This document shows, piece by piece, positions 46,801-59,889 of a stretch of DNA of 64,000 bases; the stretch's first letter is position 1; every line of letters starts with the position of its first letter. The notes beneath the pieces were generated by a model. That model was given only the letters and a program-made list of their open reading frames with translations, was not told where the DNA came from and made no database searches. The DNA lies in NCBI RefSeq assembly GCF_000699445.3, contig NC_067202.1, forward strand, positions 17,579,644 through 17,643,643, written 5' to 3'. Both the position numbers and the translations under genes were made by a program. The DNA comes from Schistosoma haematobium (taxonomy: Eukaryota; Platyhelminthes; Trematoda; Strigeidida; Schistosomatidae).

Positions 46801-49800
46801 TAATATTCTTAACGCTTTGACTAACAAGCTATATAGTGAAAGATTATGACTTCTTTATGAGAAAGTTTGTTACCGAAAGATGAGTAATGATAACAATCGG
46901 TTATAGTCATTCATATTTATGATTTGGCAAACAAGCACAAAGGAAAATGTTGGCGGTTATTTTGGCTAAACATATGATTAAATTATTCACAATAGCCCTT
47001 TCCACATTTACTTTTCGTTTATTGTGTCAATGTAAAATGTTTTTCGATCTCTTTGGCTTTATTCTATATGTCACGTTAATTACGTACTTTTATTACTCCC
47101 TCGTGGAGCATAGACCGCTGACTAGGATTCTTCAACTTACTTTGTCCTGGGGCCTCATTTCCAACTGTTCCCATGTATTATTCATTCTTTCGATATCTAC
47201 CTCCAATTTCTGGCCCAATGTTTTCTTTAGTCTACCTCGTTCCCTTTGCCTTAAAGATTTCAATTAAGGGCTTGCATCGTGGTGCAATTTGATGATTTAC
47301 ACTATGTGTGTCTTATCCACCTTCAGTGTCGTTTCTTGATTTCCTCTTCAACTGGAAGCTGGTTTGTTCTGTGCCATAATAGGTTGTTACTGATCATGTC
47401 TGGCCAACGGATCTGAAGTATCTTGTGTAGACCACTGTTTATAAATGTCCGTATATCTTTGATTCTGATTGCAGTTCTTCAAGTCTCATCTCCATACAAT
47501 GGGACTGTCTCGATGTTTGTATTGAAAGTTCTGACTTAGGTGTTGGCTGACAAACAGTTGTTTTGAGTTCCAGATGTTCTCCAATTATAAGGATGTTGCC
47601 ATTGGTTTCCCAATCCACTTCCTAGGAAATGAATATTTTCCTTATTCAGCGGTATCATTTTAGGTTTCGGTGAGGTTGTATTCTTTTTTCTAGATATGTG
47701 TAGTGTGATTAACTTATTATCACCGTTGAGATAATCACTATTTTGACTTCTTTATCTTCTGTCTTGTCAATCTCCTATCTGTTTATCTCCTGTTTATGTG
47801 AAGAATGATCGTTTTTGAAACAATTACTTATTCATACCATGCTCCTTGTTGTTAATGTACATGAAAAGTTTAAACTTTTTATATAGGTCAATACTCTGAT
47901 ATTATTTTCCAATTGTGGCTAGCAGTAGATTCTAAAACGTGTGGTTCGTTCAATTTTGGGACTCGTTAGCTGAACGTAACTGCATCATAGTGTTAATTTT
48001 CACGCTGAAAATTGAACACAATAACTACCACTTCATATCCCGACGTGACATTCACTAAGCTTATCTCAATCCACTTACCAGGTAAAACTTCGTGTACATG
48101 ATTTCGAACCGCACTCAAATTGTGAAAGCTAGTTATGCCACCTGGTTATCTAAACCAAAGTAGAAGTTTCGGGTTTTGAATCTTCTACCCGCCTTATTCA
48201 CTGAGATATCGCTCCATTCGCTAGTCTGTTGTCAAGGCATCTTTCATTTTTACTACGTCTAAAGACATTTCCCCTCTGCATATGATCGGCTACTAATTTA
48301 TCATGGTAATTTTCAAAAATGTTCCTGATATATCTAAGTACAATGGGTCTTTGCATTAGTTCAGTCGTCTTTCGATCTTTTCAATAAGTCTTCAGAGTAT
48401 TATGTATTTACATTTTATGGTCGTTTTGGTTACTGTGGGACTATAATTTATAGATGACTTTTGGTCGACGCTATTGACCATGATACAACTCACCTACTTA
48501 CTAGGGTCAAAATAATGTTATGAATTTATGTTAAGAATTAGGATTTAGAGTTAGAATTTAAGGGTAGGAATTCAGGTAAGGGTTATAATGTCGAAATGCT
48601 ATTCAGCTGTATGAATGAATGTTTTTCGCGCCAAAATCCTAAATTTGCTTTCCTTAATTTCATTGATTCGTCCATAATTTATAGTCTCCCCATGGTTACT
48701 AGGCGAATAGGGAATTATATCCCTATGGGGATTTGTGGAGATCGTCGAATTAATGAGTCAATCTAATCTAGCCCACCATTGGAAACCTAGAGGCATTGGA
48801 CGACCGGTGGAGTTCAATCGATGTCGGGTGGAGACAGTTATCCACCTCAGATAATGAATGAAGGATTGTGAAAGATCATGAATCGATTGACGTTAGACAT
48901 TAACATCGTTGGGTGCCGGCGTAGTGGTATAGAGGTTAAGCGTTAGCATGCGAAACCGAAGGTTCTGGGTTCTAGTTCTACGTATGGGATGGTGGATACA
49001 CACTATCGAGGAGTTCCATACTAGGAAGGAACGGCCGTCCAGTTGTACCAGCTTTTCAGTGGTGGTCCAGCTTATATTAACTGGTGAATTCAACTGTTAA
49101 TTATATCTCTGTTCACTATCTAAAGAATCAGAGTTATGATTTATTCATCACTTATTCAAAACGTATCGATTGGTTTACATGATTGGTTCAATGTAATGAA
49201 CTTTCTAGTTGTTAAATATATTCAACATTTCCATACTGCAGTTGGCTAACTTTTTTATAAGAATAGTTTTTCAAGTTTACTTACAATTTGAGTGTTAGAG
49301 TTGTTTGTTTGTTTGTAATAAAAAGTCCCTTTCTTGAATTAAAAGCAGCATTTGACTCTGTAAACCGAGAGGTTCTGTGGCAGTGTCTGTCATTGAAAGG
49401 TGTACCTCAGAAGTACATAAACCTTGTGAAGGCTCTTTACTCAAACACTACTAGTCGTGTCAGAGCTTACGGTGAGCTGTCACCTCAGATGGTGTCCATC
49501 AAGGCTGTCCACTTTCTCCATTTTGCTTAACTTCATAATAGACCTACTGATGGAAATAACGCTCTCGTTGACTGAATTTTTGGGCATTGATCTCCTACCA
49601 GGAGGTCCACTTATCGACTTAGAATTCGCAGATGACATAGTCCTGTTTGGTGAAGACGCTGATAAAATGCCAGAATGTTTGGGATGCGCTTCTCTCCCTC
49701 TAAATGCAAATTTTTACTCCAGGACTGGCCTGCGTCAACACCTGAACTGTTAGCGACACATAGATTGGATTATATCATGCTTAATGCACGCTTGCGTCGG

Positions 49801-52800
49801 CGCGCGCTGATTGGCTAATTCTTACCAAATTAGCGCCAGTTGATACTTGGAGAATACTCTAGAAATCTCATGTAAAAACTATAAATATGCTAACGTTTTT
49901 CCTATTGTGCTTCTTACTTCCATCTAACCTTGTTATTTAGAATATATTCTCTTTCCTGTTCAGCCGTGTTCTGATTGGGGACTTGTCGAGTGAATTGGTG
50001 TCCAAGAATACTAAGCAATAGGAATAACTGGTTTATAACCGTAAGAGAGAATTATAACATGAACTAATGATAGGGAGTGAAGTAGTCGAACGCATTGACA
50101 ACTTCAATTATCTTAGAAGTCTGATCAGCCCTAATATGCTGGTGTCTGACGAAACCTCAGCACGGATTCGAAAAGCTCGTTTGGTTTTTGTCAACTTAGA
50201 TCACCCATGGGTGAGGCGAGATATCTATCTTTCAATTAAGTGACGAGTATACTTTGCGGCAGTTCGTTTTGTTTTACTTCACGGCTGCGGAATGTGGCCA
50301 TTAAGAGTTGAAGATATTTGTAAGCTACTAGCATTTGACCACAGATGCCTTAGAAATATTGCTCCCATCTGCTGGGATCACCGGGTAAGTAATAGTGACG
50401 TTAGACATAGGGTATTAGGGAATAATAGTGGTAAATCAGTTGATGAGGTTGTGAATCTTCATCGACTAAGATGGTTGGGCCATGTGTTACATATGCCTGA
50501 ACACCGATTACCACGACGTGCAATGCTAACCGGTGTAGGGGATGGTTGTAAGAAAATTACGGATGGCCAAACCAAAAATGTGACATCAGTCATTGAAGTC
50601 ACCAACTCCTAGTCTGAGCCATGTTGGTAGATGCAGACTACTTGGTTGGGTTCCGCGTGACTATCGTAATCAATGGTTGGAGACTCTTGGTGACATGGCT
50701 CAGGATCGATCACAATGGCTTAGATATATACACTCACTGTCTTCCTCTAAACTATGAAATTAAAATCGCTTCATATGTTTCTACCAACTCGTTCTTTCTT
50801 CCTGCACTATATCCTTATATACAATCTTCCTTTTATATATTACTACCATAGAAGTAACTACTTCTATGAATTCGGTGTTCATCTTGTTGTGCTAATGTGG
50901 TATGGTAACTTGGACCAATTCATATATGTTTCTGGTCCTACGTTGTAGCTGACTGACTAACTAAAATGATCTTCAATTTGATTTTATTTATAAATTGGGC
51001 ATTCATTTATTCTTTATATCTTAGAATTTTCTTTAAAAAAATATATTATAGAACAACCAACTTCTGAAGATGGTACATTTAAACACTGTGATAACTTTGT
51101 GGATTCATTATCAAGACCATTAGAAACAAAACACAATGATGATATTTCAGAGGTCCCTGTTCAAGTGAGTCAAATTCAATCGAATTTATCATTATCATCA
51201 TCATTATCAAAAAATACTGTAATGTTGGAGAAATCGTCAAAACATATGGACTCAAATGAAACTATGTTGTCTTTATCCACTTCAGCAGCAGCTACTCAAG
51301 GTATTCTTTGTTCATTATTACCATTAATCACTTCAGATGTTAATATTTGTCCACAAGGCTTATCGTTTATTCCTAAAACAGAGGTGAAATCACGTATACC
51401 AGGTCATGGTGTACATATGCATGAAAAACTTTCAGCTCGTTCAAAAAAACGGTAACTATTTATTGTTTGTTGTTTTTTGTTAGCATAGTCTTTAGAACTT
51501 TTAATATGTTAAAAATAAATGTATTTTTTTGAAGGGGTAATCATATTGGCATACTTTGAATAATCAATTAATGAATTCAGTTCATGTATTTATGGGATTG
51601 AATCTGTTATTTCATCAATCAGTCATAATCAACGTAGAGGTTGAAACAAGTTTACATTAGTTCAATTTTATCTATCACTTTATCATGACAAGATAAATAA
51701 CAAACAGGTCGGAATAATTGTGGTACCAATTGTAGTGAGGTAGATTAAACATTAAAAATATAGTTCAAGAAGATCAGATTAAAGGGTATGTATGAAAGAA
51801 TACTGGAACCCAAGATCTGGTGAATGTATCTTCATCACTGCCCTGGTACGGCCGAGGGTGGGGAGAGTCCGCTCTCCTCGAAATGCTCTCATATGGCCAC
51901 GCGTATATAGCCTCTGCCAGGGAAGTCCCACTCACTGCCTTCTCGTGGCAATATTGTTGTTTACGAAATTGAGAGGACGGAAAGCGAATGTCCGGCGCTT
52001 TAAACGGGTTGGTGGACATGGAGAGTCCACCTAGGGGATTTGGAGAACATTAATTCCAAACAAATGGTGCACATGGGCTCAGGGATCCTGAAGGAACAAA
52101 TGGTGTATGAACCAATTGTTGGTCACTGGCTTCCTTGGGATTGCATCTCCTAACGTTGTTCCACTACCTTGTGGATCAAACCTTTATGTCGAAGGCTCCA
52201 GGTGTGGTCTCCTAAGAAAACCACTTGATTCGGTTTGGGCACCTGGGTAGTATCACAGCCCACACAAATCAAGTGACTTGTGTGACGTATATGAATTCGG
52301 TGTTCTTTTGTACTAATATTTGTGTTCAAATAAACATATGAATAAAGAAACTATAATGCCGATAGATTATGGTTCGTTTCAATAAGAAGGGTTTAGGGTT
52401 CGAATTTGTGGATAATTATGATGATTAGGAGTATTTGAATTATAGTACGAACTAAGAATCTCAGAAATAACGCAATTGGATCAAGAAGTACTAAATAAGC
52501 ACGAAGGAATGTACTTTATTTGCAATTCGAAATCAAGCATTCAACTAGTACAAAGGAATCATTAGTTCATTCAAACACTACAATAATGCTGTTGATTTGC
52601 TTGTCCTATATACAACTTCGCTTAGAGCCTTTCTAGAATTACTATCATTTTGAAGTTCGAATAAAAGAGTAGGGTTGGGTAACAGAGAAAGAATTATACA
52701 CTTAATAGTATCATTTTTACTTTAATTACTTCCGCTCTACACTATACTGTACTGTACTATACTATACTATGCTTTCATTGATCCTTCTTTTTAATGAAAA

Positions 52801-55800
52801 TGAAGGGATTTTCTTTCATTTTGGTAAAATTGTGACTTTTTAAAAATGCTGATTTTATTCGAAAAAAATAAACTTGTATAGGTCAGCTAATTCTATCCAA
52901 GAAATTGAAGAGAAACAAGCTCGTGCTAGAGTATTACGTCAGCAACATCTTTTGGAACGAACAGAACGTGTACATGAATTAAGCAAAAAGGTAATATGAT
53001 TGTTAATAATAATAATAATAATTACTTACTTACTTACGCCTGTTACTCCCAATGGTGGAGCATAGGCCACCGACTAGCATTCTCCAACCCAATCTCTCCT
53101 GGACTTTCCTTCCTAGTTCTATTCCATGTTTGCTCATTTTTCTCATGTCTGTCTCCATTTCTCGGCTTAATGTATTCTTTGGTCTTAATAATAATAGCCC
53201 TATTTTATTGTTACTTTTAGTAAACTCACGAAAATCTTATATGAGTTTGGAATTTTTAGTGAAGATATAACTGACCTATGGTATATGATACTTTAAAGCG
53301 TATAAATAATCTTAAATTTATTAATCCATTCATTTTGATTGTTTTAAATTTTCCCGTTGATGTTATGGATTGTATTGTCATTAAGTCACAATCATTTTAA
53401 ACAAAGTTAGATAGTGTCTTGTAGTGGAATCTAGAATGGGCATTTCGTCCTATTTAAGAATCATCCTCTGGATGTTCCTACAATTTCAGGCTCGATATTC
53501 ACACTAGGACACTTAGTTGATAAGTTCTACATAGGACGAAACACACATCATAGGTTCTAATGTTACCCATTATCCAACTTAAAATTAATAGTTTATTAAA
53601 TTCTTAGTCTTACATCACGGGTTGAAAACCAGAAACAACAGGGAAGCTTTGTTCTAGTATGCTACTCTTCAACAATATGTATCTATGATTTTTCCACAGA
53701 TTGAGCACAACATCTGGTAAGCTATTAACCTCCAAATTACTTAGTTAATATCGAATGGTTTACATTATTGACTTTAGTTAACTCATGATGTCGCGCGATC
53801 ATCACCTATTGCAAATGGCAATGTTTCTGAGACGACCGTCCTAGACTTCACTTTTTATAACTTTTCACAAGAACTCCTTGAATTACTTCTGCAAGTTATT
53901 TGCTCTTGAGCTCATGACTTGTTTAGTACAAAGGGGTTTACAGAGACTCTTAAATTTTCTGTTTAACATCAAGAATTGATTTTAGATAGGTTACCATTTA
54001 TATCCATGGGACACTACAATTGTGAGTTCTTGGCTCAGCCGGCGATAAACCTAGAACCTTAAGATATATAGACAGTAAAAGGATTCTTCACAGCAACATT
54101 GAGTTACCTAAATTAACGTGCATAATTCAATGTATATCATTAGCTAGTAAACTTCATTAAAAATAAGGATATCCATAGATTTCTTTTCTCGGGAACTATT
54201 TATTGCTACAACTCAACTCCCTCTTAACATGTGAATTGTTGAAGATTATTAAACATACCTAGTTAAATGTCTAAACCTAAATGCCCTGGTATGGCCGAGA
54301 GTGGGGTGGGCCCGCCCTCCCTCTCGAAATGCTCTCACACGGCCACGCGTATACAGCCTCTGCCAGGAAAGTCCTACTCACTGCCTTCTCGTGGCTTGGG
54401 TGTTGTTTACGAAAATGAGAGGACGAAAAGCGAATTTCCGGTGCTTTAACTGGATCCCGAACCGATGAGCTCCACTATCCTGAGGGAACGAATCGCGTAT
54501 AAACCAATCGTTGGTCACCGCCTACCATGGGACTGCATCTTCTTACGATGCTCCACTGCCTTGTGGATTAGACCTTTAGGTCAAAGGCTCGGGCTGTGAC
54601 CCGCTAAGATAACCACCTACTTCGGTCTGGCCACCCGGGCAGTATCACAGCCCACACACAAATGATGAACTGTTTAAACCCAACAGAGTTCCTACATGGT
54701 AAAATTGTATAATTTTGAATTTGTTTATTTTTGTATGTATATGTCATATATTACTGTTTTCTTCTAGGTTGATGAAGTACATTTACAAAAACGTATTTTA
54801 TTACATCAACGTCGTTCATGCTTAGAACGACGTTTGCATGCAGCTGAACGTAAACGTCAAGCTGAATTAACACGTCGAGTTCTTAAAGCACATGATGAAG
54901 AGACTAAAGGAAAAGAAATTGCATTTATACAAGTAAAAATCTTTCTCTTTTCCAGCCTGTCGTTTTATCTATTTAAGTAGTATATTATCCAACCATTGAT
55001 CAATTTGATTTTTAATTCTACTTATTTCAGAGACGATGAATACTATTTTTTCTAGTAAACTTTACATCGTCATTATCTTGTTACCTAACAGTTTCAGATT
55101 AGCTATTTACAATTATCATTGATGATAACCATGTAAGTCTTCGAATAACATACTATAACAACTCAGCAAAACATGGAATATTGTGATTTTTCTTTACACA
55201 CATTTATGCATCTTGATTGTGTGCCTATCGGTTGATCTGTACGGTTAACAATTCGTCAGTCCATCACACACCTAATGGTTTAGTGGTAACATCTCAAGCT
55301 GAGAAGTTATATGATGTTGATTCGAATCCTACAAAGAATATCAGTCCCCTAAAGATTTCAAGTGTGCCTTACTGATGAGTGCCATCCAGCACGTAACCTA
55401 GTTGTATGGTTTCCTTTCGACTATTTCCAGTCGATTAACATCAAAATGACATAGGATTGGATACAGTTTTGTTACGTTCTGAAAAAAAAATACATAAAGA
55501 ATGGTAATGGAATGAATACATCTATCCCCATTACAATCAGTTCCGAACTATGTACTCTGATATCTCCAACCATATGTTGTACAGTTGCCTCGTAGATGCC
55601 AACTCTGGGTAGACTGCAAGTTCCGACTAAATACTCAATAAACTACTGCCATTTTATGGTCTAGCCACTATTATCTATCTTTTAACCCACTTATATACTT
55701 TAATCATACCATGATAGAAAGTGTTTGAATATGCTTATAAGTCAATCATTTGGTCATTGATAACACAGGACCTAAAAAGTATACTCGTCGGTTCATTTTG

Positions 55801-58800
55801 TCATACTGTAACAGTAAAACAATATGAAACTATCAAGACAAATATCAGAGCAGTAGAGGTGGTTACAGTGTCAGTGGTAGTATAAAAGTCTAAGCGTAGA
55901 CAATATAATTTAGAGTGAAAGAATGAACTAGCGTAATTAAAACCATAAGATAATTTTGAAACTCAAGATATAAGAAAGGAAGACAAAGAGTGAATTCATC
56001 TGCGCTATTTCAATCGATTCTGAACCATGTCACCTAACATCTTTAACTATTGGTTACGATAGTCACACAGACTCCAATCTGAGCCTACCAACACACCGCA
56101 CTCCAACATCCAATAAATTTTCCTCCAACATACTTCTACACTAATAAACATCATGCATTAAGGTAGACGATCATTGGCCATGTGTAGTATGCATATATAA
56201 ACAAGAAGATTAATGTTATAATGTCTAAAACAATGTTCTAACGAAATTGGTTATCCTCCAAGAAATAGTTGCTTATCAGTAACCGAAATAATCTTCAGTG
56301 ATCGTTTTATTTTTGTTTGTTGTTCCAGTAACACTGATGAGGAGTCCCATACTAAGATGAAACGGCCGTCTAGTGCTTCCTGATTTTCTGTGGTTGTTTA
56401 GCTTCAATTGACTCATGAATTCAACCATAAAATTGCTAAAATCTCCACAAAACCCCTTTTGATAATAATTAAATAATTCTGTCTAAACATCATAATATAA
56501 ACTACAATTTTTGATTAAACGTTCATATTTCTAAATATGTATAACCCTATGTGTAAATTAAGTAGTATCTTTATGTATGTATGTTGGATTTAGACACTTG
56601 AAGCGGAACAAAAACAACATAGTATTTTAACGAAACATGAAGAGAGTCGCGCAAGATTAAATGAACTGGCAATTGAACGTCAACGACGTACTGAAGAGAA
56701 ATTATGCCGAGAAGAAGCAGCTAAAGTAAGTGGACCAGTTGTATTTCTTTTGTTTTTCAAAAATTTGTCCTTCCTCTAATCAATGTGGATGGTTTAAGTA
56801 TTATTGAACTCACAACCATTGAAAATCTGGAGACAATGGACGCCCGTTTTGTTCAAATATGAAACTCCTCATGTGTGCACATCTATGACTCCATCTTACT
56901 GTAGATGGAATCCAGGATCTTCGGTCTCGCGCGCTAACTTTTTGACTCTATACCACTAAACCGGGATCCAGTAGTCTAATTTCAATCAATTCGCGATGTT
57001 ACACAACCATCTTCCATTTTTTTCGGCAGATATCTTTATCATATCCGATATGGTTTAACTCCACTTGTCACAGCTTCTGACTAAAAATCCAGAAATTTCT
57101 CAAATCTAGTTACTAGTGAGCATATAACGTCTGCGAAATTGTAATAGTAATTATCCAAAATTTTGCTTCATACATGAAAGTTAATGATCCTAGTGTCTTC
57201 TAACTCTGCACTTTTTGGCGATCACTTCTAACTGCTTTACAGACTTATGATTTTCAAATAGAAGCATGAGTTCATTATAATATTCTTATCTTACGAAATA
57301 TATTTTATTTTAAGCAATTCAATCTCAAACCTTTGTTTACGTTAGGTCACCAATGCATGTAATGTCGAAAGAATCATTCATAAACAACTTAGAATCTAGC
57401 ATATATATATACATCAGTTCAAGTTACTACAACATTTCAACACAATGAGATGTAAATGTGTGTGGAAGTCGACGGTGGTTGGACACATTTAACACATGTT
57501 TCAACTACCTCAATCCATTGAGATTCAGTAACCGACTTATTCGGTAACTTGCGTTTAATCTCAGCATTACTCACTCGACGGTCTCAACTATACGCGAACA
57601 ATACTCTTAAGTCATCAAATACTAGTGACCTATGAATATTCTATGCTTTTAAAGACCATGTTTCATAACAACGAATTGTTGTGCAATATATTTGTTTTGT
57701 TTGTTTTGGTTGGCAGACGTATGTTCTCACGTATGCCACAAGTAACGCAAGTTTGTTAAAACCCAGTCGAACTTACATTGTTCCTCAATACGATCAATAC
57801 ACTTTGCATTCTATCAGCCTTTTCACCAAACACAGCTTTATCTTTTGCATATTTCTTATTCAATAAGAAAATCTCTTCACGATTTCAGAAGAAATAATAT
57901 TCACTGCGGGGCTTGGATCTGTGACATAACACTAACAGTGTTTTCTCTCCACTCTTTTTTCATCCTCGTTTTCCTTTTGTTTTTGGTCTATAGATTCGTC
58001 GAAGAGCTTTAGAAGCATCACGTTTAGCTAGATTAGATGCATTACAAGCTAGATGGAAAATTCGTGCACAACAATTAGCATCACGTGCTAAATTATTGGA
58101 ACATTCACGTCGAGCTGCAGCTCGTGCTAAAAAACAATCACGTGAAATTAAAATGGCTACCTTAGAAGAACAACAACGTACACATATTGAACAGTTACGT
58201 TGCAAGATTCAACGTAAAGTAAATTTTCTGTTATATATTTTTGTACAATTTCCCATAATTCATTTGTTTACATTTTATGAATTCGAGTCTACTTATGTAA
58301 TAAATCCTACCAATCCTTTTGGAATATCTTGTATTACACTATAACTTTGAAAGTGGATGACATGCAAAATTCGAAAACATTTAATCATGTATGCTTTTAA
58401 AGTATCGCTCGCCTGTGTTGGATTAATAGAGTAAGAAATTCTATTCCAAACCAATGATTCACATGGGCTTCAGGATCCTGAGGGAACAAATGGTGTATGA
58501 ACTCATTGTTCGTCACCGGCTACCATAGGACTGAATCTCCTAACGTTGTTCCAGTGTCTAGTGGATTAGACCTTTAGGTGAAAGACTTGAGAAGTGGCCT
58601 CCAAAGAGAACCACCGGCCTCGATTTTGGATGCCCGGACAGTATCCCAGTCCTCACACAAATTGAATGACGAAGTGTGGCACATATACATGTTGTGCCTC
58701 CTTGTATGAATGCTTGCGTGTTTATATGAAGAAATAAACTATTGGTATTTATTTATTTGAATACATAAATATTGGTACAAAGGGAAATCGAATACATATG

Positions 58801-59851
58801 CGCCACACAAGCCACTTGATCTGTGTGTGGGCTGTGATACTACTCGGGTGCCCAAACCGAAGCATATGGTTTTCTTAAGGGGTCACACTCAAAGCCTTCG
58901 ACTTAAAGGTCTAATCCACAAGACAGTGGAGCAACTTGAGCAAATGTAATCCCTTGGTAGGGGGTGACCAACAATTAGTTCATACGCCATTTGTTCCTTC
59001 AGGATCATGGAGCCCATGTACACCATTGGGTTGGAATGATTGTTTTCCAATTCCCCTAGGTGGACCCTCCGTATCCACCAACGCGGTCAAAGTGCCGGAC
59101 ATTCGCTTTTCGTTTTTTCAATTTCATAAACAACAATATTGCCGCGAGAAGACAGTGATTAAGCCTTCCTTGGCAGTGGCTGTATACGCGTATTGTTATT
59201 AAACGTAGGATACTAAAAAATGATACTAGATGATCATTGGTTGATATGACCAAATCTTTACCGACTAAAGTTGGTTAAATATTTGTTGTACATATACGTG
59301 TACCATTAGTTTCGATCCTCAATGATGACCGAGATAGTAGTCTATTAAATTATTTTCTGTTAAACTCAATCATTTCAATAGACGCGGTCTATCTGTTTAA
59401 GATGTAGCGTAATAACTACAATCAGTGATTGGAAATGTTAGATAATGTTGTCCAGAATTAGTTTTAGTGGTTAAAATCCACCCTTTCTTTATTAGCCCCC
59501 TCCCCAGATATTGCGTTTTCACTTTTAATGATACTAATGTTATTTCACCTACCTTGCTACATATGTTATCACATTTCTATGGTATATGACATAGAAACCT
59601 CGGCTGGCACATATTTCTATCCTGTTCCATGTTGATTATACCTGACTTAAAGAGTATTAATTCGATTTACTTGGTTTCTACCGAAGTTATTTGTTTAACT
59701 TGTTTCGATTATTTGTGTGTGTGTGTGTGTGTATGCATCATATCAAGACTATTTATTATCATATCGTTTAGTTCAATGAAAGAGCTCCGAGAAAACATGT
59801 CTTTAATCGATTGATATTGGAATATTCTCGTAGATATTTTTTTATATTTTA

Positions 59852-59889
<38 letters not shown>

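Noticed and set aside
48905..48985. tRNA-like heads as genuine tRNA genes
   Set aside because: Box A and B-like words are present but no cloverleaf with acceptor pairing can be built, and each is followed by SINE body.
59851..59888. Regular repeats as a CRISPR-like array
   Set aside because: A plain trinucleotide microsatellite without spacers, in a eukaryotic intron.
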